Source: Janthinobacterium sp. Marseille (GTDB lineage Bacteria; Pseudomonadota; Gammaproteobacteria; Burkholderiales; Burkholderiaceae_D). From it: DNA of 64,000 bases. The stretch spans positions 2,046,001 to 2,110,000 of the forward strand of contig NC_009659.1 of the NCBI RefSeq assembly GCF_000013625.1, written 5' to 3'. Each line of letters opens with the position of its first letter. The first letter of the stretch is position 1. This document shows positions 1-10,631 of the stretch, piece after piece. Below the pieces are notes generated by a model that saw only the letters and a list, made by a program, of their open reading frames with translations, ran no database searches and was not told the DNA's origin. Both the position numbers and the translations under genes were made by a program.

Positions 1-122
1 CCGTGCGCTTTGAGCCGGGCCAGGAACGCACGGTCGAGCTGGTTGCACTGGCCGGCGACCGCAAGGTCTATGGCTTCAACGGCAAAGTCATGGGTGCGCT
101 GGATAAGAAGGAAGGCAAATAA
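1..122 (+). CDS. ureB: Urease subunit beta, C-terminal end (partial)
   Basis: The window opens inside this gene; the readable frame starts at base 3 and codes for the last 39 residues before a TAA. The segment [20 protein letters not shown] and the ending [14 protein letters not shown] are typical of the C-terminus of urease beta, a structural subunit of the nickel enzyme that splits urea into ammonia and carbamate. The TAA overlaps the ATG of ureC by one base (TAATG), which implies translational coupling and a fixed order of subunits. The N-terminal part and ureA presumably lie just upstream, outside the window. Confidence 0.93.
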   Translation, partial: VRFEPGQERTVELVALAGDRKVYGFNGKVMGALDKKEGK

Positions 123-1822
123 TGAGCAAGATATCGCGTCAGGCTTATGCCGAAATATTCGGCCCGACCACCGGCGACCGTTTGCGTTTGGCAGATACCG
201 AATTATTCATTGAAATCGAAAAGGACTTCACCACCTACGGCGAAGAAGTGAAGTTCGGCGGCGGCAAGGTGATTCGCGACGGCATGGGCCAGTCGCAACG
301 CAATTACAAGGATGTGATGGATACCGTCATCACGAATGCCGTCATCGTCGAACATTGGGGTATCGTTAAAGCCGATATCGGCCTCAAGGGCGGCAAGATT
401 GCCGGCATCGGCAAGGCCGGTAATCCGGACATCCAGCCGGATGTCACGATGGCAATTGGCGGCGCCACTGAAATCATCGCCGGCGAAGGCATGATCGTCA
501 CGGCCGGCGGCGTGGATACCCACATCCACTTCATTTGCCCGCAACAGATAGAAGAAGCATTGATGAGCGGCGTCACCACCATGATAGGCGGCGGCACCGG
601 CCCCGCTGTCGGCACTGCCGCCACCACCTGTACGCCCGGCCCCTGGCATATCCATTCGATGTTGTCGGCGGCCGATGCCTTCCCGATGAACCTGGGTTTC
701 CTCGGCAAAGGCAATGTCAGCCTGCCGACGCCATTGGAAGAACAGATCCACGCCGGTGCCATCGGCCTCAAGCTGCATGAAGACTGGGGTTCGACCCCGG
801 CCGCAATCGACAATTGCCTGTCAGTTGCAGACCGCCTCGACGTGCAAGTGGCGATCCATAGCGATACCTTGAACGAAGGTGGTTTCCTCGAACACACACT
901 GGCCGCCTTCAAGGATAGAACTATCCACACTTTCCATACCGAAGGTGCCGGCGGCGGCCATGCGCCCGACATCATCGCCGCCGTCGGCCAGGCCAATGTC
1001 TTGCCGTCCTCCACCAATCCGACCCGGCCCTTTACTGTCAATACGCTGGATGAGCATCTGGACATGCTGATGGTCTGCCATCACCTGGATCCTGCGATTG
1101 CCGAAGACGTCGCCTTCGCCGAATCCCGTATCCGGCGCGAAACGATAGCCGCCGAAGACATCCTGCATGACATCGGCGCGATCTCGATGATGTCGTCCGA
1201 TTCGCAGGCCATGGGACGGGTCGGCGAAGTCATCATGCGCACCTGGCAAACCGCACACAAAATGAAGGTGCAGCGCGGCTCACTGGCAGGCGACCCGGCG
1301 CGCAATGACAACTTCCGCGTCAAACGCTATATCGCCAAATACACCATCAACCCGGCCATCACGCATGGGATTTCACATGTGGTCGGCTCGCTCGAAGTCG
1401 GCAAGGTGGCCGATATCGTCCTGTGGAAACCGGCCTTCTTCGGCGTCAAGCCATCGATGATCCTGAAAAGCGGGATGATTGCCGCGGCCCAGATGGGTGA
1501 TCCGAATGCCTCGATCCCGACGCCGCAACCGGTGCATTACAGGATGATGTTCGGTGCCTATGGCGGCGGCCTGAAGACATCGATGACCTTCGTCTCACAA
1601 TCAGCCTTTGATGCCGGCATAGGCGACATGCTGAAACTGAACAAGCCGGTGGTCGCAGTCAAGAATATGCGTCATCTGCGCAAACGCGACATGATCCACA
1701 ACAGCGCGACGCCGAAAATGGAAGTCGATTCGGAAACCTATGAAGTGCGTGCCGATGGCGAGCTGCTGGTATGTGAACCGGCCAAGATCCTGCCTCTGGC
1801 ACAACGCTACTTTTTATTTTAA
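122..1822 (+). CDS. ureC: Urease subunit alpha (catalytic)
   Basis: 566 residues, the normal length for the large catalytic subunit. All nickel-centre and active-site residues are present at the same numbering as the Klebsiella enzyme: His134 and His136 (HIH), the lysine to be carbamylated at 217 in GLKLHED, His219, His246, His272, Cys319-His320 on the mobile flap, and Asp360. The protein is cytoplasmic and hydrolyses urea, with two Ni ions delivered by the UreE/F/G chaperones coded next door. It starts at the ATG overlapping the ureB stop. Nothing is missing or frameshifted, so the enzyme should be functional. Confidence 0.98.
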   Translation: MSKISRQAYAEIFGPTTGDRLRLADTELFIEIEKDFTTYGEEVKFGGGKVIRDGMGQSQRNYKDVMDTVITNAVIVEHWGIVKADIGLKGGKIAGIGKAGNPDIQPDVTMAIGGATEIIAGEGMIVTAGGVDTHIHFICPQQIEEALMSGVTTMIGGGTGPAVGTAATTCTPGPWHIHSMLSAADAFPMNLGFLGKGNVSLPTPLEEQIHAGAIGLKLHEDWGSTPAAIDNCLSVADRLDVQVAIHSDTLNEGGFLEHTLAAFKDRTIHTFHTEGAGGGHAPDIIAAVGQANVLPSSTNPTRPFTVNTLDEHLDMLMVCHHLDPAIAEDVAFAESRIRRETIAAEDILHDIGAISMMSSDSQAMGRVGEVIMRTWQTAHKMKVQRGSLAGDPARNDNFRVKRYIAKYTINPAITHGISHVVGSLEVGKVADIVLWKPAFFGVKPSMILKSGMIAAAQMGDPNASIPTPQPVHYRMMFGAYGGGLKTSMTFVSQSAFDAGIGDMLKLNKPVVAVKNMRHLRKRDMIHNSATPKMEVDSETYEVRADGELLVCEPAKILPLAQRYFLF

Positions 1823-1829
1823 AACCATC

Positions 1830-2342
1830 ATGCTGACCCTTAATACCAAACTGGAAAAAGCCGATCAAATCGACGGTGAACTGATCCTGCCCTACGACCA
1901 GCGTGAAAAAAGCCGCTTGCGCGCGACCATGGTTTCGGGTGAAGACGTTGCTGTTTTCACTGTGCGCGGCACTATCCTGCGTGATGGCGATATCTTGCGC
2001 GGCGATGACGGCCGCATCGTTAAGATCACCGCCGCCAAGGAACCGACCTATCGCGTCGAAGCCCTGAGTCCGCACCAGCTATTGCGTTGCGCCTTCCATC
2101 TCGGCAATCGCCATACCCAGGCACAGATCGGCAATGGCTTCCTGCGCATACGCAAGGACGCGGTGCTGAAGGAAATGCTGGAGGGCCTGGGTGCAAAGGT
2201 AGAGGAAGAACTGGCCGCGTTCGAACCGGAGTCCGGTGCTTATGGCGGCGGCCATCACCATCACGGTGACGATGGTCATCATCCGTTGGCGCCGATTCCG
2301 TTGCGGCAAAAGATCCATCGCCCGAGCGACAAGGCGGAATAA
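1830..2342 (+). CDS. ureE: Urease accessory protein UreE (nickel chaperone)
   Basis: I take the ATG at 1830, seven bases after the ureC stop, giving 170 residues beginning MLTLNTKLEK; the frame is open further upstream but only inside ureC. The N-terminal peptide-binding domain (about 1-75) is followed by the metal-binding domain with the HLGNRH motif (90-95), whose second His matches the dimer-interface nickel ligand. The C-terminus is histidine-rich (HHHH at 142-145 and further His at 150-151), a nickel store typical of many UreE proteins. UreE brings Ni to the UreG-UreF-urease complex. Confidence 0.95.
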   Translation: MLTLNTKLEKADQIDGELILPYDQREKSRLRATMVSGEDVAVFTVRGTILRDGDILRGDDGRIVKITAAKEPTYRVEALSPHQLLRCAFHLGNRHTQAQIGNGFLRIRKDAVLKEMLEGLGAKVEEELAAFEPESGAYGGGHHHHGDDGHHPLAPIPLRQKIHRPSDKAE

Positions 2343-2354
2343 GGAAGTATCGAT

Positions 2355-3035
2355 ATGCAAGCCCAGGCCCTGCTCCACCTGCTGCAACTGAGTAGCCCGT
2401 CGCTGCCGATAGGCGCGTACAGCTATTCGCAGGGACTGGAGGCAGCCATTGAAAACGGCACGGTAAAGGATGAGGTCGGTGCCAGGCGCTGGATTATCGA
2501 TGTATTGCATGAGGTAGTGGCGCGCTTTGAAGCACCGGTGCTGTGGCGCTTGCTGCAGGCATTTGAAACCCGGGATGCGGCTGCGGTGGAAAGCTGGACC
2601 GAACGTTTCATCGCCGCACGCGATACTGCCGAGTTCCGGGCCGAGACCATACAGATGGGTTATTCGCTCGGCAAGTTATGCAGCGACCTGCAACTGGGTG
2701 ATGCTGAAATGCTGGCACTGTTACAGGCGCAAACCGAGGTACCGCTGCCGACTGCGCTGGCTTATGCCGCGGTAACGCTCAAGGTGCCGGCGGAAGCGGC
2801 CTTGCTTGGCATGCTGTTTTCTTGGGCTGAAAACCAGGTATTGGTGTGTGTGAAATCGGTACCGCTGGGCCAGGTTGCCGGGCAACGTTTGCTGCTGTCC
2901 TTGCAAGCCGAACTGGAAGTCGCGGCACAAGTGGCGCAGCAGTTGCCGGATGAAGAATTATCGAACTGGTCGCCAGGATTATCGCTGCTGTCGATGCAGC
3001 ATGAAGTGCAGTACAGCCGTCTGTATCGTTCTTGA
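2355..3035 (+). CDS. ureF: Urease accessory protein UreF
   Basis: 226 residues, all-helical accessory protein. The N-terminal signature [17 protein letters not shown] (about 14-30) is diagnostic of UreF. In the known system UreF binds the urease apoprotein with UreD/UreH and acts as the platform for UreG, gating nickel and CO2 delivery and GTP hydrolysis. It starts 12 bases after ureE with an AAGGAAG ribosome site just upstream, so it belongs to the same operon. UreD is not in the visible part and probably lies upstream of ureA. Confidence 0.95.
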   Translation: MQAQALLHLLQLSSPSLPIGAYSYSQGLEAAIENGTVKDEVGARRWIIDVLHEVVARFEAPVLWRLLQAFETRDAAAVESWTERFIAARDTAEFRAETIQMGYSLGKLCSDLQLGDAEMLALLQAQTEVPLPTALAYAAVTLKVPAEAALLGMLFSWAENQVLVCVKSVPLGQVAGQRLLLSLQAELEVAAQVAQQLPDEELSNWSPGLSLLSMQHEVQYSRLYRS

Positions 3036-3072
3036 ACTCGTTCCCCGAATTAAATTTTTGATTGATAAAATT

Positions 3073-3708
3073 ATGAGTAATCCTTCCTCCCCCAATCCAC
3101 TCCGCGTCGGTATCGGCGGCCCTGTCGGTTCCGGCAAAACGGCGCTGTGCGAAATGCTATGCAAACGCATGCGCGACAACTACGACATGGCTGTCATCAC
3201 GAATGACATCTACACCAAGGAAGACATGGAAATCCTGCTGCGCGCCGATGCGCTGCCGGCGGAACGCCTGATGGGTGTGGAAACCGGTGGCTGTCCGCAT
3301 ACGGCGATCCGCGAGGATGCATCGATCAACCTGGAAGCCATTGCACGCATGAGCGCCGACTTTCCCGACCTCGACCTGATCCTGGTGGAATCAGGCGGCG
3401 ATAACCTGGCGGCGACCTTCAGCCCGGAATTGTCCGACCTGACCATTTACGTGATCGACGTTGCCGGCGGCGAAAAAATCCCGCGCAAAGGCGGCCCCGG
3501 CATCACGCGTTCGGATTTATTGATCATCAATAAAACCGACCTCGCACCCTATGTCGGTGCCAACCTCGACATCATGGCGCAGGATGCCAAGCGGATGCGC
3601 GGCGAGCGCCCATTCGTCTTCACCAATTTACGCAGCGGTGACGGTGTCGAAACCGTCATCGAATACATCCGCAAGCAAGGCTTGCTGGATGAAAAGCGCA
3701 AGAACTAA
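3073..3708 (+). CDS. ureG: Urease accessory GTPase UreG
   Basis: The ATG at 3073 gives 211 residues, the usual UreG length; the open frame extends upstream only into ureF. Motifs seen: P-loop GPVGSGKT (16-23), the nickel-binding Cys-Pro-His at 74-76 in [13 protein letters not shown], the ESGGDN switch and NKTDL guanine-specificity motif. UreG is a SIMIBI-class GTPase that dimerises on Ni and GTP and hands nickel to urease. It lies 37 bases after ureF in the same operon. Confidence 0.97.
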   Translation: MSNPSSPNPLRVGIGGPVGSGKTALCEMLCKRMRDNYDMAVITNDIYTKEDMEILLRADALPAERLMGVETGGCPHTAIREDASINLEAIARMSADFPDLDLILVESGGDNLAATFSPELSDLTIYVIDVAGGEKIPRKGGPGITRSDLLIINKTDLAPYVGANLDIMAQDAKRMRGERPFVFTNLRSGDGVETVIEYIRKQGLLDEKRKN

Positions 3709-3757
3709 TTCTTTCATTTTTATACCATTCGAATCGATTTACCCGAAGGAGCCAAAC

Positions 3758-4372
3758 ATGTTTTCCCTCTCAAATAAAGCCGCCGCGCGCATCGGTGTAT
3801 TTGCCCTTGGCTGCCTCGCAGTCGGCAGTGCACTCGCCCATCCCGATCATCCGGAAACCATGATGAATAGCACCATGAGTTTCAGTTCCGGCTTTTCCCA
3901 TCCGTTCTCCGGCATTGATCACCTGCTGGCCATGCTCGCCGTCGGCCTGTGGGCGACGCAACTCAAACGCTCGGCTTTATGGGTCTTGACGCTGGCCTTT
4001 CCATTGATGATGGTGGCCGGTGCCTTGCTGGCGATGAGTGGCTTCCAGTTGCCAGCGGTGGAAAGCGGTATCGCCGCTTCGGTGGCAGTACTGGGATTGT
4101 TGATTGCCTTCGCCGTCAAGATGCCGCTATGGGCCAGCACCGCCATTGTTTCCGTGTTCGCGCTGTTCCATGGCTATGCACACGGTAGCGAATTGCCACA
4201 CGGTTCATCGGCGGCGCTATATGGTGCCGGCTTCGTGCTCGCTACCGCGCTGTTGCACGCCACCGGCCTGCTCATCGGCCTGGTTGCCGGCAAACAAATG
4301 GCGGACAAAGTGGTGCGTATAGGTGGTGCCGGTATTGCAGCAGTCGGCACTTATTTGTTGACAGCGGTTTGA
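3758..4372 (+). CDS. ureJ: HupE/UreJ-type nickel permease
   Basis: The ATG at 3758 follows a GAAGGA ribosome site and gives 204 residues. A signal peptide (about 1-27) ends at SALA, leaving mature His-Pro-Asp-His at the N-terminus. The HupE/UreJ signature HPFSGIDHLLAM lies at 48-59 and about six hydrophobic helices follow. Family members transport Ni (or Co) across the inner membrane, and its place at the end of the urease operon points to nickel supply for UreC. The stop is one base from the stop of convergent kdpE, with no terminator between them. Confidence 0.92.
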   Translation: MFSLSNKAAARIGVFALGCLAVGSALAHPDHPETMMNSTMSFSSGFSHPFSGIDHLLAMLAVGLWATQLKRSALWVLTLAFPLMMVAGALLAMSGFQLPAVESGIAASVAVLGLLIAFAVKMPLWASTAIVSVFALFHGYAHGSELPHGSSAALYGAGFVLATALLHATGLLIGLVAGKQMADKVVRIGGAGIAAVGTYLLTAV

Positions 4373-4373
4373 T

Positions 4374-5072
4374 TCAAAGCGGCTGCAGGAGGCGATAGCC
4401 GACCGCAGTCTCGGTCAGCAGGTAACGCGGCTGGGCCGGATCGTCTTCCAGCTTTTGCCGCAAATGTCCCATATAAATGCGCAGGTAGTGGCCGCTCTCG
4501 GAATGCGAAGGCCCCCACACCTCGCGCAGCAATTGCGGATTGGTGACAACGCGACCGGCATTTGCCACCAGTACGCTTAACAGCCGATACTCGGTCGGCG
4601 TCAGGTGCACCATCTGGTTCGCCTTGGTTACCAGCCGCGCATTCAAGTCAACCTTGACATCGCCGAAGCTGAAACTGCCTTGTGCATCGCCGTCGACCCG
4701 GCGATGCCGCCGTATCGTCGAACGCACGCGCGCCAGCAATTCACCAACGCCAAATGGTTTGATCAGGTAATCGTCGGCCCCCGCATCCAGCGCCTTGATC
4801 TTGTCACCTTCGCTGACACGTGCTGACAGCACGATGATGGGGACCGGCGACCATGCACGGATGTCGGCAATGAAGTCCATGCCGTCGCCATCCGGCAAGC
4901 CGAGGTCGAGGATGATCAGGTTAGGCTTGCGCGTACCGGCATCGATCAGGCCGCGCTTCATGGTTTCCGCCTCATAGACATGCCAGCCCTCTTCCTCCAT
5001 CGCGGCGCGCACAAAGCGCCGGATTTGCGGCTCATCTTCGACCAGCAAGGCTATCGGTACTGATTCACTCAT
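4374..5072 (-). CDS. kdpE: Response regulator KdpE
   Basis: 232 residues: receiver domain (1-120) with acidic pocket near 12-14 and phospho-acceptor Asp56 in ILDLGLP, then an OmpR/PhoB-type winged helix (about 130-230). Partner of the KdpD kinase; phosphorylated KdpE activates the kdpFABC promoter when K+ is limiting or ionic stress occurs. The start ATG overlaps the kdpD stop by four bases (ATGA), so the pair is translationally coupled. It is the last gene of the leftward kdp operon. A KdpE-like box is found at the operon head (12695-12711). Confidence 0.96.
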   Translation of the reverse strand: MSESVPIALLVEDEPQIRRFVRAAMEEEGWHVYEAETMKRGLIDAGTRKPNLIILDLGLPDGDGMDFIADIRAWSPVPIIVLSARVSEGDKIKALDAGADDYLIKPFGVGELLARVRSTIRRHRRVDGDAQGSFSFGDVKVDLNARLVTKANQMVHLTPTEYRLLSVLVANAGRVVTNPQLLREVWGPSHSESGHYLRIYMGHLRQKLEDDPAQPRYLLTETAVGYRLLQPL

Positions 5073-7795
5073 GATGTCTGGTTCTGTAGTTCGCCTTCAT
5101 CCAGGTCCGGCATGGCGGGAGGCGTGCCCAAAGGCAGGGTAAAGATAATGGCGGCACCACCCTGCGGCGAATGTCCGCCACGGATAGTGCCATGGTGTGC
5201 TTCTATGATGGCGCGGCAAATCGCCAGGCCCAAACCGACGCCCGGCGTCGCCGATTCGCGCTCACCACGGGTGAATTTTTCAAAGATAGCTTCTTCCTGG
5301 CCGGGTGGCAAACCGGGACCGTTGTCATAGACTGCGACATCCAGGTATTGCCCGCTGAGTTCGGCGGCAATCGTTATCTGCGAACCGGCCGGCGTGTATT
5401 TGCTCGCATTCTCCAGCAAATTGCACAGCACGCGCTCGATCAGTACTGCATCGAAATTCACCAGCGGCAAGCCTGGTGCCAGCCGGGTATGTACCTGATG
5501 CCTGCCGAGCAGTGATTGCACCGCGCGCAAGGAACTGCCGACCACTTCTTCGAATTGTTGCCACTGCAGGTTCAGCTTGACCTCGCCACTCTGTATGCGC
5601 GCCATATCGAGCAGATTGGTCACCAGGTTCCCCATGCGCAAGGCTTCTTCATGCAAGGCATGCGCCAGTTCCTGCTGTGCCGCAGCGAGCTCCGGCTTGG
5701 AGCGTGTCAAGGATTCGGACAATCCAACCAGTGCCGTCAATGGTGTACGCAAATCATGCGAAATCGCCGCCAGCAAGGAATTACGCAAACGTTCCGATTC
5801 CATGCGCAGCAAGGCATCCTGCGCCACTTCAATGTAATGCACGCGTTCCAATGCAATCGCCGCCAGCGCCGCAAAGGTATCCAGTTGCCGTCTTTGTTCC
5901 GGAATCAGCATCCAGCGCCGGTTCTCCGGCTTGATCGCCAGCACGCCGCGCGTGCGCATGGGTGCGACCAAAGGCAGGTAAAAATAGGCGCTGGCCGGCA
6001 AGGTATCGGTACCCATACCGGCCGGGGTGGCGCGATCGAAAGCCCATTGTGCGATGCCGATATCGAGTTCCTTGCTGTGCCCCTGTGCCGCCTGCAGGCG
6101 TGCTTCATCATTCGGCAGCAGCAATACGGCTTGCGCGCGGAAGGTACGCTGGATAAAGTTTTGCGTGGTTTCGAATACCTGCTCGGCCTGCAAGGCGCTG
6201 GAAAGTTCACGCGCAAATTCATACAAGGCACGCGCCCGCCCTTCACGCTGCGCCGCTATCCTGGCCTGGAAACGCAAGCCGGATGTCAGTTGCCCGACGA
6301 TCAGGCCGACCACCAGCAAGACGGAAAAAGTCACCAGGTATTGCACATCGCTGACCGCGAAAGAAAAGCGCGGCGAAACAAAGAAGAAATCGAATACCGC
6401 CACACTGAGGAAAGCCGCCAGCACCGCTGGCCCGCGTCCAAAGCGCACCGCGATCAATACTTCAGCCAGCAGGAAGAGCATGACGATATTCGCCAGGTCC
6501 AGGTGCGGCATCATCGGCGTCGTAATCAGGGCGGTCAGGATACAGATCGCGACAGTCCATGCATACGGCATATACGGCGATTTGCCGCTATCCACCGCTT
6601 CATCATCCTGCGTACTGCCACCCTCGCGTGGCGCTGCCACTGCGGCTTCCCTGCTTTGGCGTTCGCCGGTTTCTATCAGGTCGATATCCGGCGCATAGTT
6701 GGCAATGCGCTGCGCATGCGGTGCGCGCCACGGCCAGCGTGAATGATTGCGGCCGAGGATGATGCGGGAGAAATTATGGCTGCGCGCATAGTTGACGATT
6801 TCACGCGCGATATCGTTACCGGGCAAGACTGCGGTAGTTGCACCGAGGTCCTGTGCCAGTTTCAGCGTCTTCAATATGCGTTCGCGTTCGGTCGGCGATA
6901 AGCGTTGCAATTGCGGCGTCTCGACATAGACCGCATGCCATTGCGCATTCAACTGGCCGGCCAGTTGTGCGGTACTGCGGATCACATGTTCGGCCCCGGC
7001 GCGCGGTCCTATGCAGGCCAGCAAATCGGAATCAGTTTTCCAGATTGCATTGATAGACTTTTCGACGCGATACGCCTGGACATCGTCCTCTACCCTATCC
7101 GCGGTACGGCGCAAGGCCAGCTCACGCAAGGCGATCAGATTGCCTTTGCGGAAAAAATTGCGCGATGCGCGTTCGGCTTGCTGCGGCTGGTAAACCTTGC
7201 CTTCTTTCAGGCGCGTCAGCAAATCATCGGCAGGGATATCGACCAGTACGATTTCATCGGCCTGGTCAAATACGGTATCCGGCAAGGTTTCCGCCACACG
7301 TATACCGGTAATGCCGCCGATGACATCATTCAGGCTTTCCAGGTGCTGCACGTTCACGGCGGTAAACACGTCGATGCCTGCACCCAACAACTCTTCCACA
7401 TCCTGCCAGCGTTTCGGGTGACGTGAACCCGGCGCATTCGAATGCGCGAGTTCATCCACCAGGATCAAGGCCGGCTTGCGTGCCAGTGCGGCATCGATAT
7501 CGAATTCAGCGATGATTTTGTCGCGGTAGGCGACGTCCTTGCGTGGCAGGATTTCCAGCCCGTCCAGCAAGGCTGCGGTTTCCTTGCGGCCGTGGGTTTC
7601 CACCAGGCCGACCACCACGTCCAGCTTTTCGCCTTGCATGCTGCGGGCGGCATTCAGCATTGCATAAGTCTTGCCGACCCCCGCCGAAGCGCCGAAATAA
7701 ATACGCAGCTTGCCGCGTGACGCACGCCGGTCCTGCGCCTGCATTTGCGCCAGCAAGGTATCGGGATCAGGACGTTGGTGTTCGCTGGATGGCAT
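5069..7795 (-). CDS. kdpD: Sensor histidine kinase KdpD
   Basis: 908 residues with the full KdpD architecture: N-terminal KdpD domain (about 25-235) with Walker A GASAGVGKT (35-43), a Usp-like domain (about 250-370), four membrane helices (about 410-500), a GAF-like region, then HisKA with catalytic His680 in AISHDLRTPL and an HATPase domain with N and G boxes near 800-870. It senses K+ limitation and turgor-related signals, phosphorylating or dephosphorylating KdpE. It lies 84 bases downstream of kdpC, in the order kdpC-kdpD-kdpE. The Usp domain may bind second messengers, as shown for other KdpD proteins. Confidence 0.97.
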   Translation of the reverse strand: MPSSEHQRPDPDTLLAQMQAQDRRASRGKLRIYFGASAGVGKTYAMLNAARSMQGEKLDVVVGLVETHGRKETAALLDGLEILPRKDVAYRDKIIAEFDIDAALARKPALILVDELAHSNAPGSRHPKRWQDVEELLGAGIDVFTAVNVQHLESLNDVIGGITGIRVAETLPDTVFDQADEIVLVDIPADDLLTRLKEGKVYQPQQAERASRNFFRKGNLIALRELALRRTADRVEDDVQAYRVEKSINAIWKTDSDLLACIGPRAGAEHVIRSTAQLAGQLNAQWHAVYVETPQLQRLSPTERERILKTLKLAQDLGATTAVLPGNDIAREIVNYARSHNFSRIILGRNHSRWPWRAPHAQRIANYAPDIDLIETGERQSREAAVAAPREGGSTQDDEAVDSGKSPYMPYAWTVAICILTALITTPMMPHLDLANIVMLFLLAEVLIAVRFGRGPAVLAAFLSVAVFDFFFVSPRFSFAVSDVQYLVTFSVLLVVGLIVGQLTSGLRFQARIAAQREGRARALYEFARELSSALQAEQVFETTQNFIQRTFRAQAVLLLPNDEARLQAAQGHSKELDIGIAQWAFDRATPAGMGTDTLPASAYFYLPLVAPMRTRGVLAIKPENRRWMLIPEQRRQLDTFAALAAIALERVHYIEVAQDALLRMESERLRNSLLAAISHDLRTPLTALVGLSESLTRSKPELAAAQQELAHALHEEALRMGNLVTNLLDMARIQSGEVKLNLQWQQFEEVVGSSLRAVQSLLGRHQVHTRLAPGLPLVNFDAVLIERVLCNLLENASKYTPAGSQITIAAELSGQYLDVAVYDNGPGLPPGQEEAIFEKFTRGERESATPGVGLGLAICRAIIEAHHGTIRGGHSPQGGAAIIFTLPLGTPPAMPDLDEGELQNQTS

Positions 7796-7879
7796 GAGTT
7801 CTAACGGTGGTCAGGCATCGATTGTGACACATTCGAGGGCTGCCTACACAGCCCCCGAACTTGGCGCTTTACGCCTGGT

Positions 7880-8449
7880 TTAACGCTGGTCCAGCGCCAA
7901 GTTCAATGTCAGTACATTGACACGGTTTTCACCGAAAAAGCCCATGTATTGCGGCTGGCTGATGCGATCTATCATGGCTTTGACTTCTTCCACCGCCATT
8001 TTACGTTCGCGTGCCACGCGTGGCATCTGGTAGTAGGCTGCCGCCACACTAATCTCCGGATCCAGGCCGCTGCCGGAAGCCGTGACCAGATCGACCGGTA
8101 CTGCTGCCGTATTGCCGGGATCCGCCGCTTTCAAGGCATCGATGCGGCCTTTCACTGCATCCAGCAAGGCCGGATTGGTCGGACCCAGGTTGGAGCCGCC
8201 GGAAGCGGATGCATTATTAGGCATAGGACCGGTTGCGGATGGTCGTCCCCAGAAATACTGCGGCGATGTAAATGCCTGCCCTATCAGGCTGGAACCGACC
8301 GCCGCACCATTTTGCGTAACGAGACTGCCTTCTGCCTGGCCGGGAAACACTAGCTTGCCTATACCGGTTATTGCGTACGGATAGATCACACCGCAAATCA
8401 GCGTCAGCATTGCGAAGATTACCAATGCGGGACGAAAAGTGGATTTCAT
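7880..8449 (-). CDS. kdpC: Potassium-transporting ATPase subunit C
   Basis: 189 residues with one N-terminal membrane helix (about 8-30) and a periplasmic domain containing the conserved [14 protein letters not shown] stretch and NLGPTNPAL. KdpC stabilises the KdpA-KdpB complex and is thought to increase affinity for ATP or K+. The ATG follows a GGAATATATATT leader and lies 12 bases after kdpB, in the same transcript. Length and motifs are normal for the family. Confidence 0.96.
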   Translation of the reverse strand: MKSTFRPALVIFAMLTLICGVIYPYAITGIGKLVFPGQAEGSLVTQNGAAVGSSLIGQAFTSPQYFWGRPSATGPMPNNASASGGSNLGPTNPALLDAVKGRIDALKAADPGNTAAVPVDLVTASGSGLDPEISVAAAYYQMPRVARERKMAVEEVKAMIDRISQPQYMGFFGENRVNVLTLNLALDQR

Positions 8450-8461
8450 AATATATATTCC

Positions 8462-10570
8462 TTAAACCAAATGGAGAACGTTCAGGATCATGTCGATCAA
8501 CTTGATACCAACGAATGGCACCAAAATCCCACCCAGCCCATAGATCAGCATATTGCGACGTAACAAGGCGGCAGCACCCACGGCGCGATACTTCACGCCT
8601 TTCAAAGCCAATGGGATCAGTACGACGATGATCAGCGCATTGAAAATGACAGCCGACATGATGGCCGATGACGGACTGCTCAATTGCATGATGTCCAGCG
8701 CTTTCAATTGCGGATAAGTCGTCACGAAAGCGGCCGGGATAATCGCGAAGTATTTGGCGACGTCATTCGCAATCGAGAATGTTGTCAATGAACCGCGCGT
8801 CATCAGCATTTGTTTGCCGATTTCGACGATCTCCAGCAACTTGGTCGGATTCGAATCGAGATCGACCATATTGCCGGCCTCCTTCGCCGCCTGCGTGCCT
8901 GAGTTCATCGCCACTGCGACGTCAGCCTGTGCCAGCGCCGGTGCATCATTGGTACCGTCACCGGTCATCGCCACCAGTCGACCTTGCGACTGATAATCGC
9001 GAATCAGCTTGAGCTTGTCTTCCGGTGTTGCTTCCGCCAGGAAGTCATCGACGCCGGCTTCGGCGGCAATCGCTGCAGCCGTCAATTTGTTGTCGCCTGT
9101 GATCATCACGGTTTTGATACCCATGCGACGCAGTTCGGCAAAGCGTTCCTTGATACCGCCTTTGACGATGTCCTTGAGCTCGACCGCACCCATCACACGG
9201 CCGTCATCGACCACCACCAAAGGCGTACTGCCACGACGCGAGATGTCATCGACCAGGCGCGACACTTCTTCCGGAAAACTGCGGCCCAATGCTTCCACAT
9301 GCTTCTTCACCGCATCGACCGAACCTTTACGGATCGCCCGTTCACCGAGGTCGACACCGCTCATGCGGGTCTGCGCACTGAAGTGGACGAAGCTCGCCTG
9401 CAAGGCGGCAATATCGCGCTCGCGCATATTGAACTTCTGTTTGGCCAGGATCACGATGCTGCGGCCTTCCGGTGTTTCATCCGCCAGCGAAGCCAGCTGC
9501 GCCACATCGGCCAGCTGGATTTGCGTCACGCCCGGTGCTGGATAGAATTCGGAAGCCTGGCGATTGCCGAGTGTGATGGTGCCGGTCTTGTCCAGCAAGA
9601 GTACGTCCACGTCACCTGCAGCTTCAACGGCACGGCCGGAAGTCGCGATCACATTCGCCTGCATCATGCGGCTCATGCCGGCCACACCAATCGCCGACAG
9701 CAAACCGCCGATCGTGGTCGGGATCAGGCATACCAGCAAGGCGATCAACACTGTCATCGTAATCGGCGAACTGGCTACACCGGCTGCCTTCGCCATTTCC
9801 ACCGAGAACAGGGACATCGGCAACAGGGTCACCGTCACCACCAGGAACACGATGCTCAAGGCCACCAGCAAGATCGTCAAAGCGATTTCATTCGGTGTCT
9901 TTTGGCGTTTGGCACCTTCGACCATCGCAATCATGCGATCGATAAAGGCTTCGCCCGGATTCACTGCAATCCTGACCACCAGCCAGTCCGACAGTACGCG
10001 GGTACCGCCGGTAACAGCTGAAAAGTCACCACCGGATTCACGGATGACTGGTGCGGATTCGCCGGTAATCGCGCTTTCATCGACTGAAGCCACGCCTTCA
10101 ATTACTTCGCCATCGACCGGGATTACATCGCCGGCTTCCACCAGCACCGTATCGCCTTTGCGTAAATCGGATGGCGCGGCAGGCAACCATGATGTGCCAT
10201 GCTTCGGTATCGCCAATTTTTTGGCGAGTACAGTCTGTTTCAATGCACGCAAGGATGCGGCTTGCGCCTTGCTGCGACCTTCAGCCAGCGATTCGGCGAA
10301 ATTGGCAAACAGCACGGTGAACCACAGCCACACCGAGGCGGCAAGGATAAAGCCGGGGCTGGCTTCGCCCTGCCCGGTAATGGATTGGATAAACAACAGC
10401 GTGGTGATGATGCTGCCGACATACACGACAAACATCACAGGGCTGCGCAACTGTGCACGTGGATTCAGTTTTTTGAACGAATCGACGATAGCCGGACCTA
10501 TCAGCTTGCTATCGAACAGCGACAGGTTCTTGCGCGTCATGCTGGCTGTCTTTGGTTCTGACATACGCAT
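8462..10570 (-). CDS. kdpB: Potassium-transporting P-type ATPase subunit B
   Basis: 702 residues, catalytic subunit of the Kdp K+ pump. The phosphorylation motif DKTGT has its Asp at residue 327, the TGES actuator motif is present near 170, and [11 protein letters not shown] of the P domain is seen. It hydrolyses ATP in the cytoplasm to drive uptake through the KdpA channel subunit. The start at MRMSEPK is chosen because an AGAGAAT-type ribosome site precedes it; an in-frame ATG two codons later is possible. It sits 61 bases after kdpA. Confidence 0.97.
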   Translation of the reverse strand: MRMSEPKTASMTRKNLSLFDSKLIGPAIVDSFKKLNPRAQLRSPVMFVVYVGSIITTLLFIQSITGQGEASPGFILAASVWLWFTVLFANFAESLAEGRSKAQAASLRALKQTVLAKKLAIPKHGTSWLPAAPSDLRKGDTVLVEAGDVIPVDGEVIEGVASVDESAITGESAPVIRESGGDFSAVTGGTRVLSDWLVVRIAVNPGEAFIDRMIAMVEGAKRQKTPNEIALTILLVALSIVFLVVTVTLLPMSLFSVEMAKAAGVASSPITMTVLIALLVCLIPTTIGGLLSAIGVAGMSRMMQANVIATSGRAVEAAGDVDVLLLDKTGTITLGNRQASEFYPAPGVTQIQLADVAQLASLADETPEGRSIVILAKQKFNMRERDIAALQASFVHFSAQTRMSGVDLGERAIRKGSVDAVKKHVEALGRSFPEEVSRLVDDISRRGSTPLVVVDDGRVMGAVELKDIVKGGIKERFAELRRMGIKTVMITGDNKLTAAAIAAEAGVDDFLAEATPEDKLKLIRDYQSQGRLVAMTGDGTNDAPALAQADVAVAMNSGTQAAKEAGNMVDLDSNPTKLLEIVEIGKQMLMTRGSLTTFSIANDVAKYFAIIPAAFVTTYPQLKALDIMQLSSPSSAIMSAVIFNALIIVVLIPLALKGVKYRAVGAAALLRRNMLIYGLGGILVPFVGIKLIDMILNVLHLV

Positions 10571-10631
10571 AATGGATTCTCTTTAATTGATCTGGGACGG
10601 CATGCCCTCAGGCCTGCCGGTCCCTAACTTG

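Noticed and set aside
5516..6742. 408-codon plus-strand frame
   Set aside because: It is wholly antisense to kdpD, which has all kinase and Usp domains intact; the plus frame shows no known motif.
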